DNA of 64,000 bases from Bacteroides sp. (GCA_021771575.1 JAETOX010000004.1:1-64000), one strand, 5' to 3'; shown: positions 9,283 through 18,753, numbered from the stretch's first letter. Numbers and translations are program-made. Notes: a model not told the origin generated them from the sequence alone.

Positions 9283-10194
9283 ATGATTATGAAAATTACA
9301 ACGGTTATATTTATATTGATGCTGGCAGGATGTTTATTTTCTTGTCGGAAAGAAGATGACCTGGAACCGAGCGGAACGCTTTCGCCTTTTGCTCCTGTCC
9401 CTGGTGCCACAGACCAAACTTCCAAGTTGCGTCAGGCGTTTTACGAAGCAACGGGTTGTTACCTTTTGTTCAATGACACATTGAGGCATGAATACAAAGG
9501 ATTGGACGCTTACGGAAAACCGTATTATGAAACGGAATTAGTTGATTTGAATTGGAACATGACGGCTGTCGGAAATGCACATCTCCGTTTTGAATATCTG
9601 GAACCGACACAACAGGAAAGGGCTTCCGAATTTTTGTCTAAATACCTGCTTCCTTATGTCAAGGATATATTGCCATACTCCGTATTAGCTGTTCGAAAAA
9701 TCAACCAATACACTCATGCAGAAGATAGTTGGGAATATTCGGCATCACCATTGACTGCTTCCAATATCAATTGCCTGGCATTGAATCTGAGTGAATTATG
9801 GGAAGGTGAAAAAGATGGGGAAACACTCGCCCAGGATTTATGTTGTGAAATGATACTCACCACTTGGGGAGGAAATGCAGATTATGATTATTCAGGCAGC
9901 AAAGCTGAAAGTTTTTTTAGAGTCAGGCGTAGATATGAATACAATAAAAGCAGCTTGGATATACCTTATGGATTGGGAGAAACAGGCATGGAGGAATTAA
10001 AACAGCAAGGGTTTCTAATAAATACCGATGAAAAATATACTCCTACAGCAAAAGAAGACGCCATTTCATATATCAAAGCTTGCATGAAGATGACATCAAA
10101 AGAGTTTGAAGACTTGTATGGAGACTATGATTACATTATGCGGAAATACAATATTCTTAAACCACTGGTAAACGAAACCGGCATTAAATTTTAA
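9283..10194 (+). CDS. lipoprotein of a SusCD-associated family, possibly a degenerate substrate-import-associated metallohydrolase (no HExxH)
   Basis: Lipobox AGCLFSC; 'FYEATGCYLLFNDTLRHE'; position after susD; HExxH absent by inspection. Confidence 0.4.
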   Translation: MIMKITTVIFILMLAGCLFSCRKEDDLEPSGTLSPFAPVPGATDQTSKLRQAFYEATGCYLLFNDTLRHEYKGLDAYGKPYYETELVDLNWNMTAVGNAHLRFEYLEPTQQERASEFLSKYLLPYVKDILPYSVLAVRKINQYTHAEDSWEYSASPLTASNINCLALNLSELWEGEKDGETLAQDLCCEMILTTWGGNADYDYSGSKAESFFRVRRRYEYNKSSLDIPYGLGETGMEELKQQGFLINTDEKYTPTAKEDAISYIKACMKMTSKEFEDLYGDYDYIMRKYNILKPLVNETGIKF

Positions 10195-10198
10195 AGCT

Positions 10199-10915
10199 AT
10201 GGGAAAAAACTTGATATTAATTATACTAAGCGTCATCGCCTTTTCTGCGTGTGATGATGACAATTTGCCGAATATCCGACCGGCAGCTGCCAACAAATTT
10301 GTAGACGAGCGGGATGGGCGTGTGTACGAATGGATACGAATCGGCAACTTGGAATGGATGACTTCCAACCTGAAATATGGAACGCCTTATTTCGAAAGGG
10401 AATATGGAGGAGCATTTATGGATGATTATGGAAATACTCAAGAAATTGCATCCAATTTTATAGATTTTGACATGCAAGCTGATTTTAAAACGAATGGCAA
10501 TCTGTATATGTGGGAAGAGTTGGAAGAGATGGTACCGGAGGGGTGGCGTGTGCCGACAGATGAGGACTGGAAAAATCTCGAAATGGCATTAGGTATGTCG
10601 CAGAAAGAAGCCGACAAGGAAGGGTGGCGTGGCGATCAGGAAGCGACCTTACTCCGGCAAGGGAAAGACGGTTTAGGCATGGGGCTGCAACTTTCCGGCT
10701 GTGCCTGGCAATCGGGTGCCTATGGGTTTGATATTATTTTGACAAATATCGACGAATGCGGCTATTTTTGGGCGGACACCGAAGTGAAAGACAACGGTTT
10801 GCAAGTTCCTACCGTTTATTTTCGGAAAATCATGGCTACCCAATCCTCTGTTTATCGCGGCACAACTCCTTTGAATATTCTGATGCGTGTGCGATGTGTC
10901 CGCGATGCAAAATAA
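10199..10915 (+). CDS. FISUMP (Fibrobacter succinogenes major paralogous)-domain lipoprotein
   Basis: 'GRVYEWIRIGNLEWMTSNLKYGTPYF', 'LYMWEELEEMVPEGWRVPTDEDWKNLE', 'GYFWADTE', 'LMRVRCVRD'. Confidence 0.8.
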   Translation: MGKNLILIILSVIAFSACDDDNLPNIRPAAANKFVDERDGRVYEWIRIGNLEWMTSNLKYGTPYFEREYGGAFMDDYGNTQEIASNFIDFDMQADFKTNGNLYMWEELEEMVPEGWRVPTDEDWKNLEMALGMSQKEADKEGWRGDQEATLLRQGKDGLGMGLQLSGCAWQSGAYGFDIILTNIDECGYFWADTEVKDNGLQVPTVYFRKIMATQSSVYRGTTPLNILMRVRCVRDAK

Positions 10916-10990
10916 ACGATGCGAACGGCTGCTCCGGCAGCCGTTTCATTTACTTTGTGCAGATAAAAACCAAAAGAATCACATTCCATT

Positions 10991-11473
10991 ATGAAATTTT
11001 ACCTATCTATATTGTTTTATATAGGCTTTCTCAGTTGTGCCCGCCATTTCTGCAAGGATGTCCGCTATTCGGATGTACTGTTTTACACAACGGCTTTCGA
11101 CACCCCCCTCCTCTCTGCACACATCCATCCGGGACAAGTTACTTTAATCGACTGTTGGGCGTCCTGGTGCGGTCCGTGCCGTTCCGCCATTCCCGCCGTA
11201 AAGACTCTTTATGATCGTTACGACCGTGATCGGTTCAACGTCATCAGTATTTCGCTCGACAAGAAAAAAGAGGATTGGCAACAAGCCATCGAAGAAGAAA
11301 AGATGCCCTGGCCGCAATTCATTGCCGGCAACAGGGGATACGAACAACTGACTTCGCGCTATAATATCAACAGCATTCCCAACTTGATTCTTGTCAATGA
11401 AAAGGGACATATAGTGTACAATACCTTCTCGCCCGAGGAAATCAAAATCGAAGTGGAAGAAATACTGAGATAA
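10991..11473 (+). CDS. TlpA-like thioredoxin-fold protein
   Basis: 'TLIDCWASWCGPCRSAIPAVKTLYDRY' and cis-Pro 'NINSIPNLILVN'. Confidence 0.9.
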   Translation: MKFYLSILFYIGFLSCARHFCKDVRYSDVLFYTTAFDTPLLSAHIHPGQVTLIDCWASWCGPCRSAIPAVKTLYDRYDRDRFNVISISLDKKKEDWQQAIEEEKMPWPQFIAGNRGYEQLTSRYNINSIPNLILVNEKGHIVYNTFSPEEIKIEVEEILR

Positions 11474-11523
11474 TCCTCACAAACTTAGAGAAAATTGTAT
11501 TTATTCTTAAAAAATCAAAAACA

Positions 11524-12681
11524 ATGAAACGAATTTATTCTATAATTATCCTGCCCTTACTGGCTGCTTGCAGCAGCACGCCCTCCGATCATTTCGTGTT
11601 GCACGGTACGATACCGGGCGCCATGGATAGTACGGAAGTAGACCTACGATTGGAAGATCGGGTTATCGAACCGATAACGAGTTATATCATCGACGGCAAA
11701 TTCGAATTAACGGGCAAACTGCCTGTCGGAAGTTTTTACGCCCGACTGAGCATGAACAACGGCGATGTGGCCGAACGCCGCAGCATCCGCGAGGAAGGAG
11801 CAGTGAAATATGTCGAAGCTAATATCTTTGTGGAAAACGGTAATCTGACCTTCACTACCCCCCACATCGATAGTCTTCCGCAATCGTTCTGGCGTTACGA
11901 CATCCGCCGCGAAAACAATTACACCCTGTCAGGCTCTGCCGCCCATGCCGTTTTCGACCGTTACCGCCGGGCAACCCTGGATTTGCAATACCGCCTCCGT
12001 AGCGAAGAACGCGCTACGCTGGAGGAAAAACGCGAACCGGATGCCAAAGCCATCACTGCCATGCGCGGCGAACTGCGTCAGGCGACCCGCGAATTTATCG
12101 CCGCCAATCGCCATTTAAGTGTCAACCTGCATTTAGCTAAGGTATTGGAAATGGAACCGTTTACCTACACCCAAGCCGATCTCGATGCCGTAACAGCGCT
12201 TTTTACCGACTACACCGACACGTTGCCAGCTCTCCGGAAATTCCGCGAGGATTACCGTGCCGCCTCGGCTTATGTGCAAGGCAAACCTTTCGCAGGAGGC
12301 AAAGTGTATAATCCCCAGGGCGATACGCTCGACCTGAGCGCTGCCCCCGGGCGCTATACGCTGATCGATTTCTGGGCATCGTGGTGCGGACCGTGCCGCG
12401 CCAGCTTCCCGCATTTGCGCAAGGCCTACGAAGCCAACCGGAAAAAAGTAGAGTTCATCAGTGTCTCTCTCGATAAAAACGATAGCGACTGGCGCAAGGC
12501 TATGGATGAAGAGAAACTGCCCTGGCAGCAATATTGTGCCACACCCTCTTTCTCCCGCACCATCGGCAAGGAATATAAAATCACCTCCCTCCCGACATTC
12601 CTGCTCATCGGCCCGGACGGAGGTATCCTGTTCTCCGGTCATGACAGTAATGATCTGGATGCACAGCTGGAGAAATTGTAA
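11524..12681 (+). CDS. TlpA family lipoprotein with DUF4369-like N-terminal domain
   Basis: Lipobox LAACSS; 'LIDFWASWCGPCRASFPHLRKAYEAN'; 'ITSLPTFLLIGPDGGI'. Confidence 0.9.
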   Translation: MKRIYSIIILPLLAACSSTPSDHFVLHGTIPGAMDSTEVDLRLEDRVIEPITSYIIDGKFELTGKLPVGSFYARLSMNNGDVAERRSIREEGAVKYVEANIFVENGNLTFTTPHIDSLPQSFWRYDIRRENNYTLSGSAAHAVFDRYRRATLDLQYRLRSEERATLEEKREPDAKAITAMRGELRQATREFIAANRHLSVNLHLAKVLEMEPFTYTQADLDAVTALFTDYTDTLPALRKFREDYRAASAYVQGKPFAGGKVYNPQGDTLDLSAAPGRYTLIDFWASWCGPCRASFPHLRKAYEANRKKVEFISVSLDKNDSDWRKAMDEEKLPWQQYCATPSFSRTIGKEYKITSLPTFLLIGPDGGILFSGHDSNDLDAQLEKL

Positions 12682-12708
12682 CACCCTGTTCTTCTAAATC
12701 TACAACTA

Positions 12709-13044
12709 ATGAAGACTATTTCAACACATGTTACGGTTGTCTTTTTCATTGGCTTTGTCCTTCTGGGACAAAGCTGCATGGAAGAGAATATTTCAGAAGA
12801 ACCGCCCTTCCCTTCAGACGTTACGAACCGCTATACCGCACTTTTGCAAAAACATTTACAGATTAACGATATTGCTTATAACCAATTTACCGAAATACTG
12901 TCCGGGCGCACTCCGCTTTATGAGCAAGTGCGATTTTCCACGCATTCGGATTACGGTTTATATTGGAAAACCATGAAAACATTATTATTTGCACTATTTT
13001 TTATAAGCGTAGTGAATTTAATACTAAACAAACTAAAAAGTTAA
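12709..13044 (+). CDS. small putative lipoprotein, possibly a truncated remnant
   Basis: Signal/lipobox-like 'LLGQSC'; 111 aa ending in an unrelated-looking hydrophobic tail. Confidence 0.4.
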   Translation: MKTISTHVTVVFFIGFVLLGQSCMEENISEEPPFPSDVTNRYTALLQKHLQINDIAYNQFTEILSGRTPLYEQVRFSTHSDYGLYWKTMKTLLFALFFISVVNLILNKLKS

Positions 13045-13061
13045 ACATCAATCACAAAAAC

Positions 13062-14300
13062 ATGAAACACATTTACACCTTGCTTCTCGGACTGTTGGTT
13101 TGGAGTATGACGATGGCCCAGGAAGGCGTGAACTTTCGAGACATTACATTTGAAGAGGCTTTAAAACAGGCGCAAGCCGAAAACAAATTAGTTTTTATGG
13201 ACTGCTATACCTCCTGGTGTGGTCCGTGTAAGAATATGGCAGATAAAATATTTCCGCAAAAAGCAGCGGGCGATTACTTCAATCCTCGCTTCGTATGTGT
13301 GAAATACGACATGGAAAAAGGTGCGGGTATGGAGTTGGCCCAAAAATTTGAAGTGCACGCCTATCCCACTTTCCTGATGATTCGCCCGGACGGTAGTGTG
13401 CAACACCGCTTAGTGGGAGGAGACGGTCTGGAAGCCTTTATTGCCCGTGTGGAGCAAGGTTTCGACGAACAAAACAATCTTTCCGCCCTGCACCGCCGTT
13501 ACGAAAAGGGCGGGTTGTCTAAATCCGAACTATTCCGCTATTGGGAAGCATTGGAGGAAGCCGGCGAGGATGCCCGGGCGGAAAAGGTGTATGCCGAATT
13601 GCTGGACCTGTTGACAAACGAAGAAAAAACGCAAGCTGCTTACTGGAACCTTTACGAAACACGGGGATGCACTATCGGCGCGCCGATGCACGACTTCATG
13701 CTAACGCATCTCGACGTGTTGCGTACCAAAAACAGCAAGGAAAAGGTCGACCGATATCTGACAGAAAAATATTGGGATGCACTGAGCCTGTATGTCATGG
13801 GATATGCCCGGAAAGAGGATGTGCCTTTCGGAACACTGCAACGAAATGTTCCGCTGTTGAAAGTGGCACAACAGAACGAACTGAACAAAATGCTGGAACT
13901 GGCGGATCTGGTTTATCATCAAAAGGCGGACGAATTAGCGGAATTAATTAAAAAACGGTTACCGGAAATGAGCGTCCAGGAATTGAAAACGATGGCTTTC
14001 GGATTCCGCGGTATGATTTGGGGCTCCGAAAATAAAGAAGTACCACAGCATATTGTCGACTTAGGTACCCAATTAACAGAAGCTGTTGTTGCCGATATGG
14101 AAAAACGAGTAGGCAAGCTCACTGCAGACGATCTTTTTACTTACACCATTCTGATAGATTCCTTTTATGGGAAGATGACCCCGGCACTTTACCGACGCCT
14201 GGCCGATGCCGGAGAAAAAGCAATGGCCATATTACCGGATAATAAGGAAAAAGAGAGAGTTGCCCAATATTATAAAGAGTTCAGAACAAAAGGTAAGTAA
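13062..14300 (+). CDS. thioredoxin family protein, secreted
   Basis: Signal peptide MKHIYTLLLGLLVWSMTMAQ (start at 13062 preferred over 12963); 'DCYTSWCGPCKNMADKIFP'; 'AYPTFLMIRPDG'. Confidence 0.88.
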   Translation: MKHIYTLLLGLLVWSMTMAQEGVNFRDITFEEALKQAQAENKLVFMDCYTSWCGPCKNMADKIFPQKAAGDYFNPRFVCVKYDMEKGAGMELAQKFEVHAYPTFLMIRPDGSVQHRLVGGDGLEAFIARVEQGFDEQNNLSALHRRYEKGGLSKSELFRYWEALEEAGEDARAEKVYAELLDLLTNEEKTQAAYWNLYETRGCTIGAPMHDFMLTHLDVLRTKNSKEKVDRYLTEKYWDALSLYVMGYARKEDVPFGTLQRNVPLLKVAQQNELNKMLELADLVYHQKADELAELIKKRLPEMSVQELKTMAFGFRGMIWGSENKEVPQHIVDLGTQLTEAVVADMEKRVGKLTADDLFTYTILIDSFYGKMTPALYRRLADAGEKAMAILPDNKEKERVAQYYKEFRTKGK

Positions 14301-14524
14301 TTGAATATAAAACAATAATGAAATTTAAAAAAAACAAGGAAAAGTCCATGGACCAAATTCAAACTAAGTAACTTTTGCTAAAGATTGTAAATAATAGAAT
14401 TAAAATATATTTTTGCTTCATTATTGATGAATTTCTAGATTGTTAACTCCGAAATAAACGAACGATTTTTTTTGTTCTAATTTCCCCTCTTCTTTTCATT
14501 TGCCCCCCTAATCTGTTTTGCCAG

Positions 14525-14578
14525 CCAAGGGAAAGAATTAACAATTGCTAATTGACAATTGCCTATTCTTTCCCTTGG
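14525..14578. other. 14-bp perfect inverted repeat with 26-nt loop, intergenic
   Basis: CCAAGGGAAAGAAT (14525-14538) / ATTCTTTCCCTTGG (14565-14578). Confidence 0.7.
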
Positions 14579-14786
14579 TTAAAGCGAATTGATCAATTTA
14601 CCTTAATACCAACAATTTCACCATTTCTTTTCTTTATTTTCATTCTTTATTTTTGTTTCTTTTTTCTTATTCCAACGGAAGCAAAGCTTTCCCTCATTGT
14701 TGATTGTCATCTGTTAATTGTGTGTTCTATTTTGTTGGAAATCCGACAAAATTTATCGTTCGTTTAATTGGAAATAAAAAGAATAT

Positions 14787-14957
14787 ATGGCATTGGAAAC
14801 GAAAAATAAAAAAAAGTATAAGGATCTCATAATCGTGCTGATCATGATCGCGATCCTTATACTTTATGCCTATTATGAAGCAAATCGCCCAAAAAATATC
14901 GGTTGTCCACCTGTTTCCGAAGTTCAATACGAAGAGATGGATAGCCTGCTATTCTAA
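14787..14957 (+). CDS. 56-aa single-pass membrane protein (not in ORF track)
   Basis: ATG at 14787: MALETKNKKKYKDLIIVLIMIAILILYAYYEANRPKNIGCPPVSEVQYEEMDSLLF*; overlaps the convergent speA 3' end by 9 nt. Confidence 0.55.
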   Translation: MALETKNKKKYKDLIIVLIMIAILILYAYYEANRPKNIGCPPVSEVQYEEMDSLLF

Positions 14958-16838
14958 ATATGTATACCCATACAATCCCGAACGATAATTCGATAAAAAT
15001 TCGCGTCCCTCTTCAGGCGAGATGATTCCTTTTTTCACCGAAGTAGTCACCCATACTTCTACCGTACGGGCCATCCGTTTGGGTGTGAACTGAACATATT
15101 CCAATACATCGGCCACAGTTTCTCCTTCGATGATCTTATCGATCACATATTCATTTCCTTTGACCTTGATATGCACCGCATTTGTATCTCCGAACAGATT
15201 ATGCAGGTCACCCAAAATTTCCTGATATGCCCCAACAAGGAAAACCCCCAAATAATAAGGTTCTTTGTGGTTTAATTCATGCACGGGCAAATGGTAAGAA
15301 AAGTTACGAGTAGAAATAAAATTATTGATCTTTCCATCCGAATCACACGTAATATCCTGAATCGTAGCGGATTTCGTCGGTTGTTCGTTCAACCGCGAAA
15401 GGGGTATGATCGGAAAGATCTGATCGATCGCCCAGGAATCGGGTAAGGATTGAAACAACGAGAAATTACAAAAATACTTATCAGGTAACATCTTGGCTAT
15501 CTTTTTCAATTCATCGGGAGCATGTTTGGTCGCTTCTGCCATTTCGTATACTTCCCGTGCAACGGACCAGAAAAGACGTTCTACTTGTGCCCGGGTATGC
15601 AAATCGATCAATCCCAGATTGAATAAATTCAAAGCATCTTCGCGACATTGCAAAGCATCGTGCCAAGTCTCCAGCAAACGGGGCTGATTCAGGTTTTCCC
15701 AAAGATCGTATAATTCCTTCACCAATTCATGAGCACCTTCGCCTAATTCTTCGTTTTCATCGAAAGCCGGTAAACTGGTACTGGCCAAAGCCTCGAAAAC
15801 CAGAACCGAATGATGGGCGGTCAGCGAACGTCCCGATTCGGTGATAATATTCGGTTGCGGCAATTCATTTTTCTCACAGACGTCCACAATAGAAGATACG
15901 GCATCATTTACATACTCCTGAATCGAATAGTTCATACTGTTGGAAGTAGCCGAACGGGTACCATCGTAATCTACTCCAAGTCCTCCTCCTATATCCACAA
16001 AATTAATATTATAACCCATTCGTTTCAATTCCACATAAAACTGTGAAGCTTCCTTCAGGGCTGTTTTAATGCGCCGGATATTAGTCACCTGACTGCCGAT
16101 ATGAAAATGAATCAGCTGTAAAGAATCAGCCATTTTATTCTTCACCAAAATATCTAAAGCATCCAACAATTCACTCGAATTGACTCCGAATTTACTAACA
16201 TCTCCTCCCGATTCTTCCCATTTTCCACTCCCGGAGCTCGCTAATTTGATGCGGATACCGATATTCGGCTTTACATTCATCTTTTTCGCCAAACGGGCAA
16301 TGGTTTTTAATTCCATTAATTTCTCTACAACCAGAAAAATCCTTTTTCCCATCTTTTGGGCCAATAAAGCCAATTCGATATAGCTTTCATCTTTGTAGCC
16401 ATTGCAAATGATCATGGCATCATCGTCGATATCGATGGACAATACGGCATGCAATTCCGGTTTCGAACCGGCTTCCAGACCGATATTGAATTTATTACCA
16501 TGACTGACAATCTCTTCTACAACCGGCCGCATTTGATTCACCTTAATCGGATAAATGATGAAATTTTTAGCAGTGTATCCATACTCCTGAGCAGCAGCCT
16601 GAAAGCAATTGGAGATTTTTTCAATCCGATTGTCGAGAATATCCGGAAACCTTAAAAGCACCGGAGCTTCTACATCCCGGACCTGTAATTCCTCCATCAA
16701 TTCTTTTAAATCAATCGAAGGACCATTGGTCTTGGGTGTTACAGCAACATGACCTTTTTCGTTAATTGAAAAATAGTTCAGCCCCCAACCGTTGATATTA
16801 TACAGTTCTGCTGAATCGTCGATACTCCATTTTCTCAT
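14949..16838 (-). CDS. speA: biosynthetic arginine decarboxylase
   Basis: 'FIIYPIKVNQMRPVVEEI', 'VDIGGGLGVDYDGTRS', 'ITESGRSLTAHH'. Confidence 0.96.
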   Translation of the reverse strand: MRKWSIDDSAELYNINGWGLNYFSINEKGHVAVTPKTNGPSIDLKELMEELQVRDVEAPVLLRFPDILDNRIEKISNCFQAAAQEYGYTAKNFIIYPIKVNQMRPVVEEIVSHGNKFNIGLEAGSKPELHAVLSIDIDDDAMIICNGYKDESYIELALLAQKMGKRIFLVVEKLMELKTIARLAKKMNVKPNIGIRIKLASSGSGKWEESGGDVSKFGVNSSELLDALDILVKNKMADSLQLIHFHIGSQVTNIRRIKTALKEASQFYVELKRMGYNINFVDIGGGLGVDYDGTRSATSNSMNYSIQEYVNDAVSSIVDVCEKNELPQPNIITESGRSLTAHHSVLVFEALASTSLPAFDENEELGEGAHELVKELYDLWENLNQPRLLETWHDALQCREDALNLFNLGLIDLHTRAQVERLFWSVAREVYEMAEATKHAPDELKKIAKMLPDKYFCNFSLFQSLPDSWAIDQIFPIIPLSRLNEQPTKSATIQDITCDSDGKINNFISTRNFSYHLPVHELNHKEPYYLGVFLVGAYQEILGDLHNLFGDTNAVHIKVKGNEYVIDKIIEGETVADVLEYVQFTPKRMARTVEVWVTTSVKKGIISPEEGREFLSNYRSGLYGYTYLE

Positions 16839-16954
16839 CTCTTTGTGTTGAAATCGATAATATTAAGGTTTTCTAAATCCGTGCAAATCTAAGGGAATTA
16901 ATCGACAATTAAAAGGTGTCTATTGAAAATTATTACGATTTCAAACACAGGAAG

Positions 16955-17596
16955 TTACTTATCGGTTAATATTGTTCGATCGATACCATAAATATAGAGA
17001 AGGGCCCCTTCCTTTATGGTATCTATTACTTGCTTACTCACTGCAGGCGGCAAAGCCGGACACCCCAGGCTTCTTCCTAGCCGTCCCTGTCCCCGCACTA
17101 CTCCCGGATCGGCATAGGGAGCTCCATGTACAACGATGGCCCGTTCCCGGGCTTTATCATTGCGTCCCTTTTCCAAACCATCTAACATCAGCGAATAACC
17201 GTTACGGCCATAATAGGTTTCGGCTGTATGGAAAAAACCCAGGGAACTCTTATAAGAGCCCGGTTCATTGGAAAAAGAAACGGCATAATTTTCTCCACTA
17301 TTTCTACCATGAGCAACATGGGATTCAAACAACACCTGTTTGAAAGATAAATCGATGACACACATTCGTTTCCCGGTTGAAGGCCGGGAATAATCGATTA
17401 CTACTAACAATGGTTTCTCCGGGATATACCTGTTATATCCCCTCAATGCTTGCTGAAAAGCCTGATAAGAAACCGTTTCAGCCAATGCCAGTTTCTGGTA
17501 AAGCTGCTGTATCTCCGTTTCCGGAAAAACATGTTTCTCACTTTTACCAATTTTAACACAGCACACCAATAAAATAAACAACCACGCTTTATACAT
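16955..17596 (-). CDS. murein L,D-transpeptidase catalytic domain family protein
   Basis: 'LLVVIDYSRPSTGKRMCVIDL', 'AHGRNSGENYAVSFSNEPGSYKSSLGFF', 'AIVVHGAPYADPGVVRGQGRLGRSLGCPALP'. Confidence 0.88.
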   Translation of the reverse strand: MYKAWLFILLVCCVKIGKSEKHVFPETEIQQLYQKLALAETVSYQAFQQALRGYNRYIPEKPLLVVIDYSRPSTGKRMCVIDLSFKQVLFESHVAHGRNSGENYAVSFSNEPGSYKSSLGFFHTAETYYGRNGYSLMLDGLEKGRNDKARERAIVVHGAPYADPGVVRGQGRLGRSLGCPALPPAVSKQVIDTIKEGALLYIYGIDRTILTDK

Positions 17597-17611
17597 CCAC
17601 TTAATTTAATA

Positions 17612-18523
17612 TTAATCAAAAACAATCACCAATGCTTCCCCCACAGGCGCCCAATCATAGACAAATTGTGCATGCGAAGTGGCATTTCTAACACACATGT
17701 GTGAACTCGGCACAGTACCCAATGACCAGCTGAATTCATATTGCACCGTTTTCGGATAAGCCGTCGGCACTCCATGAATATAAGCACCTCCAGTAAAACG
17801 ACTGGCCCAGGGAGCATGCCCTCCTAATCCTTTTCCTCCGTCTCTGAGATAGGCCATCGATCTGAGTTTTGTCCGAATCACATAAATTCCGAGAGGCGTT
17901 TCCCGTTTAAAAGGGGGTCTTTGTACCCCGGTTGTTGCAGGATTCATACTTCTCACCAACCAGGTAGAATCCCCTTGCTCCAATGTGGCGATATTTTGAT
18001 TCGTCCGATCGACAAAAATCAATTTCCGGAAATCCACTCCCCCCAAACGCTCCGCATATTTAGCCGGCACTAACCATTGTCCCGAAAAAAGAGGAGATTC
18101 AACCATTAAGTAATCAGCCGTGTCTTTTATCACACTCACCAGAGCTCCATCTCTCTCATAACGTTCCGGAATTTCCAAATTACCCGGACAATATAAAGGT
18201 ATGGACTGATCCCGCTTAACCCCATATTTGTCTTGAATTGCCCGGTAAGCGTCCCGACTGGCAGAATCAGCCAGAGGAGCTACTCCGTTCCGATTTTTGT
18301 AATTACTCAATGCAGCAAATTCTTTCGCTGCATTTTCAAATGTAATCAAAGAATCGATCTTACCAGCTATTTTCTCCCACTGAAATGCCCGTTCTGTAGT
18401 TTTATAGGTATAAGCATCTTCCAATGTATGACGATCATACTTCAAATCTTTCTCGATCTTCACTCCTTCTGTCATAACAGCCACTCCAACCAAAACAGGT
18501 ATCAGATAAAATCCCCTCTTCAT
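17612..18523 (-). CDS. L,D-transpeptidase (YkuD family)
   Basis: 'TPLGIYVIRTKL', 'GGAYIHGVP', 'LGTVPSSHMCVRNATSHAQFVYDW' (HxxG...SHxCxR). Confidence 0.85.
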   Translation of the reverse strand: MKRGFYLIPVLVGVAVMTEGVKIEKDLKYDRHTLEDAYTYKTTERAFQWEKIAGKIDSLITFENAAKEFAALSNYKNRNGVAPLADSASRDAYRAIQDKYGVKRDQSIPLYCPGNLEIPERYERDGALVSVIKDTADYLMVESPLFSGQWLVPAKYAERLGGVDFRKLIFVDRTNQNIATLEQGDSTWLVRSMNPATTGVQRPPFKRETPLGIYVIRTKLRSMAYLRDGGKGLGGHAPWASRFTGGAYIHGVPTAYPKTVQYEFSWSLGTVPSSHMCVRNATSHAQFVYDWAPVGEALVIVFD

Positions 18524-18753
18524 CGCCTCTAGATCAAATAGATAAAACTTTTCTATTTGATACGTAAAAATAATTTTTTTTCCTTTATATCGAACCGCGC
18601 TTTTGTACTATTTATGAAACATTCACGTTTACAAGCCTATAGATGTACTTTTGGTATATTATCCATATTTTTTATATCTTTGTAAAGAGTTCATTCTCCA
18701 AAGGAGAAAGGAAATCGGGAAACGGTAAATCTTTGTATTTGTCGTTTCCTGTC

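Noticed and set aside
12133-12684. 183-aa ORF antisense to the TlpA/DUF4369 gene
   Set aside because: Shadow ORF in a higher-GC stretch; sense strand carries a confident WCGPC protein.
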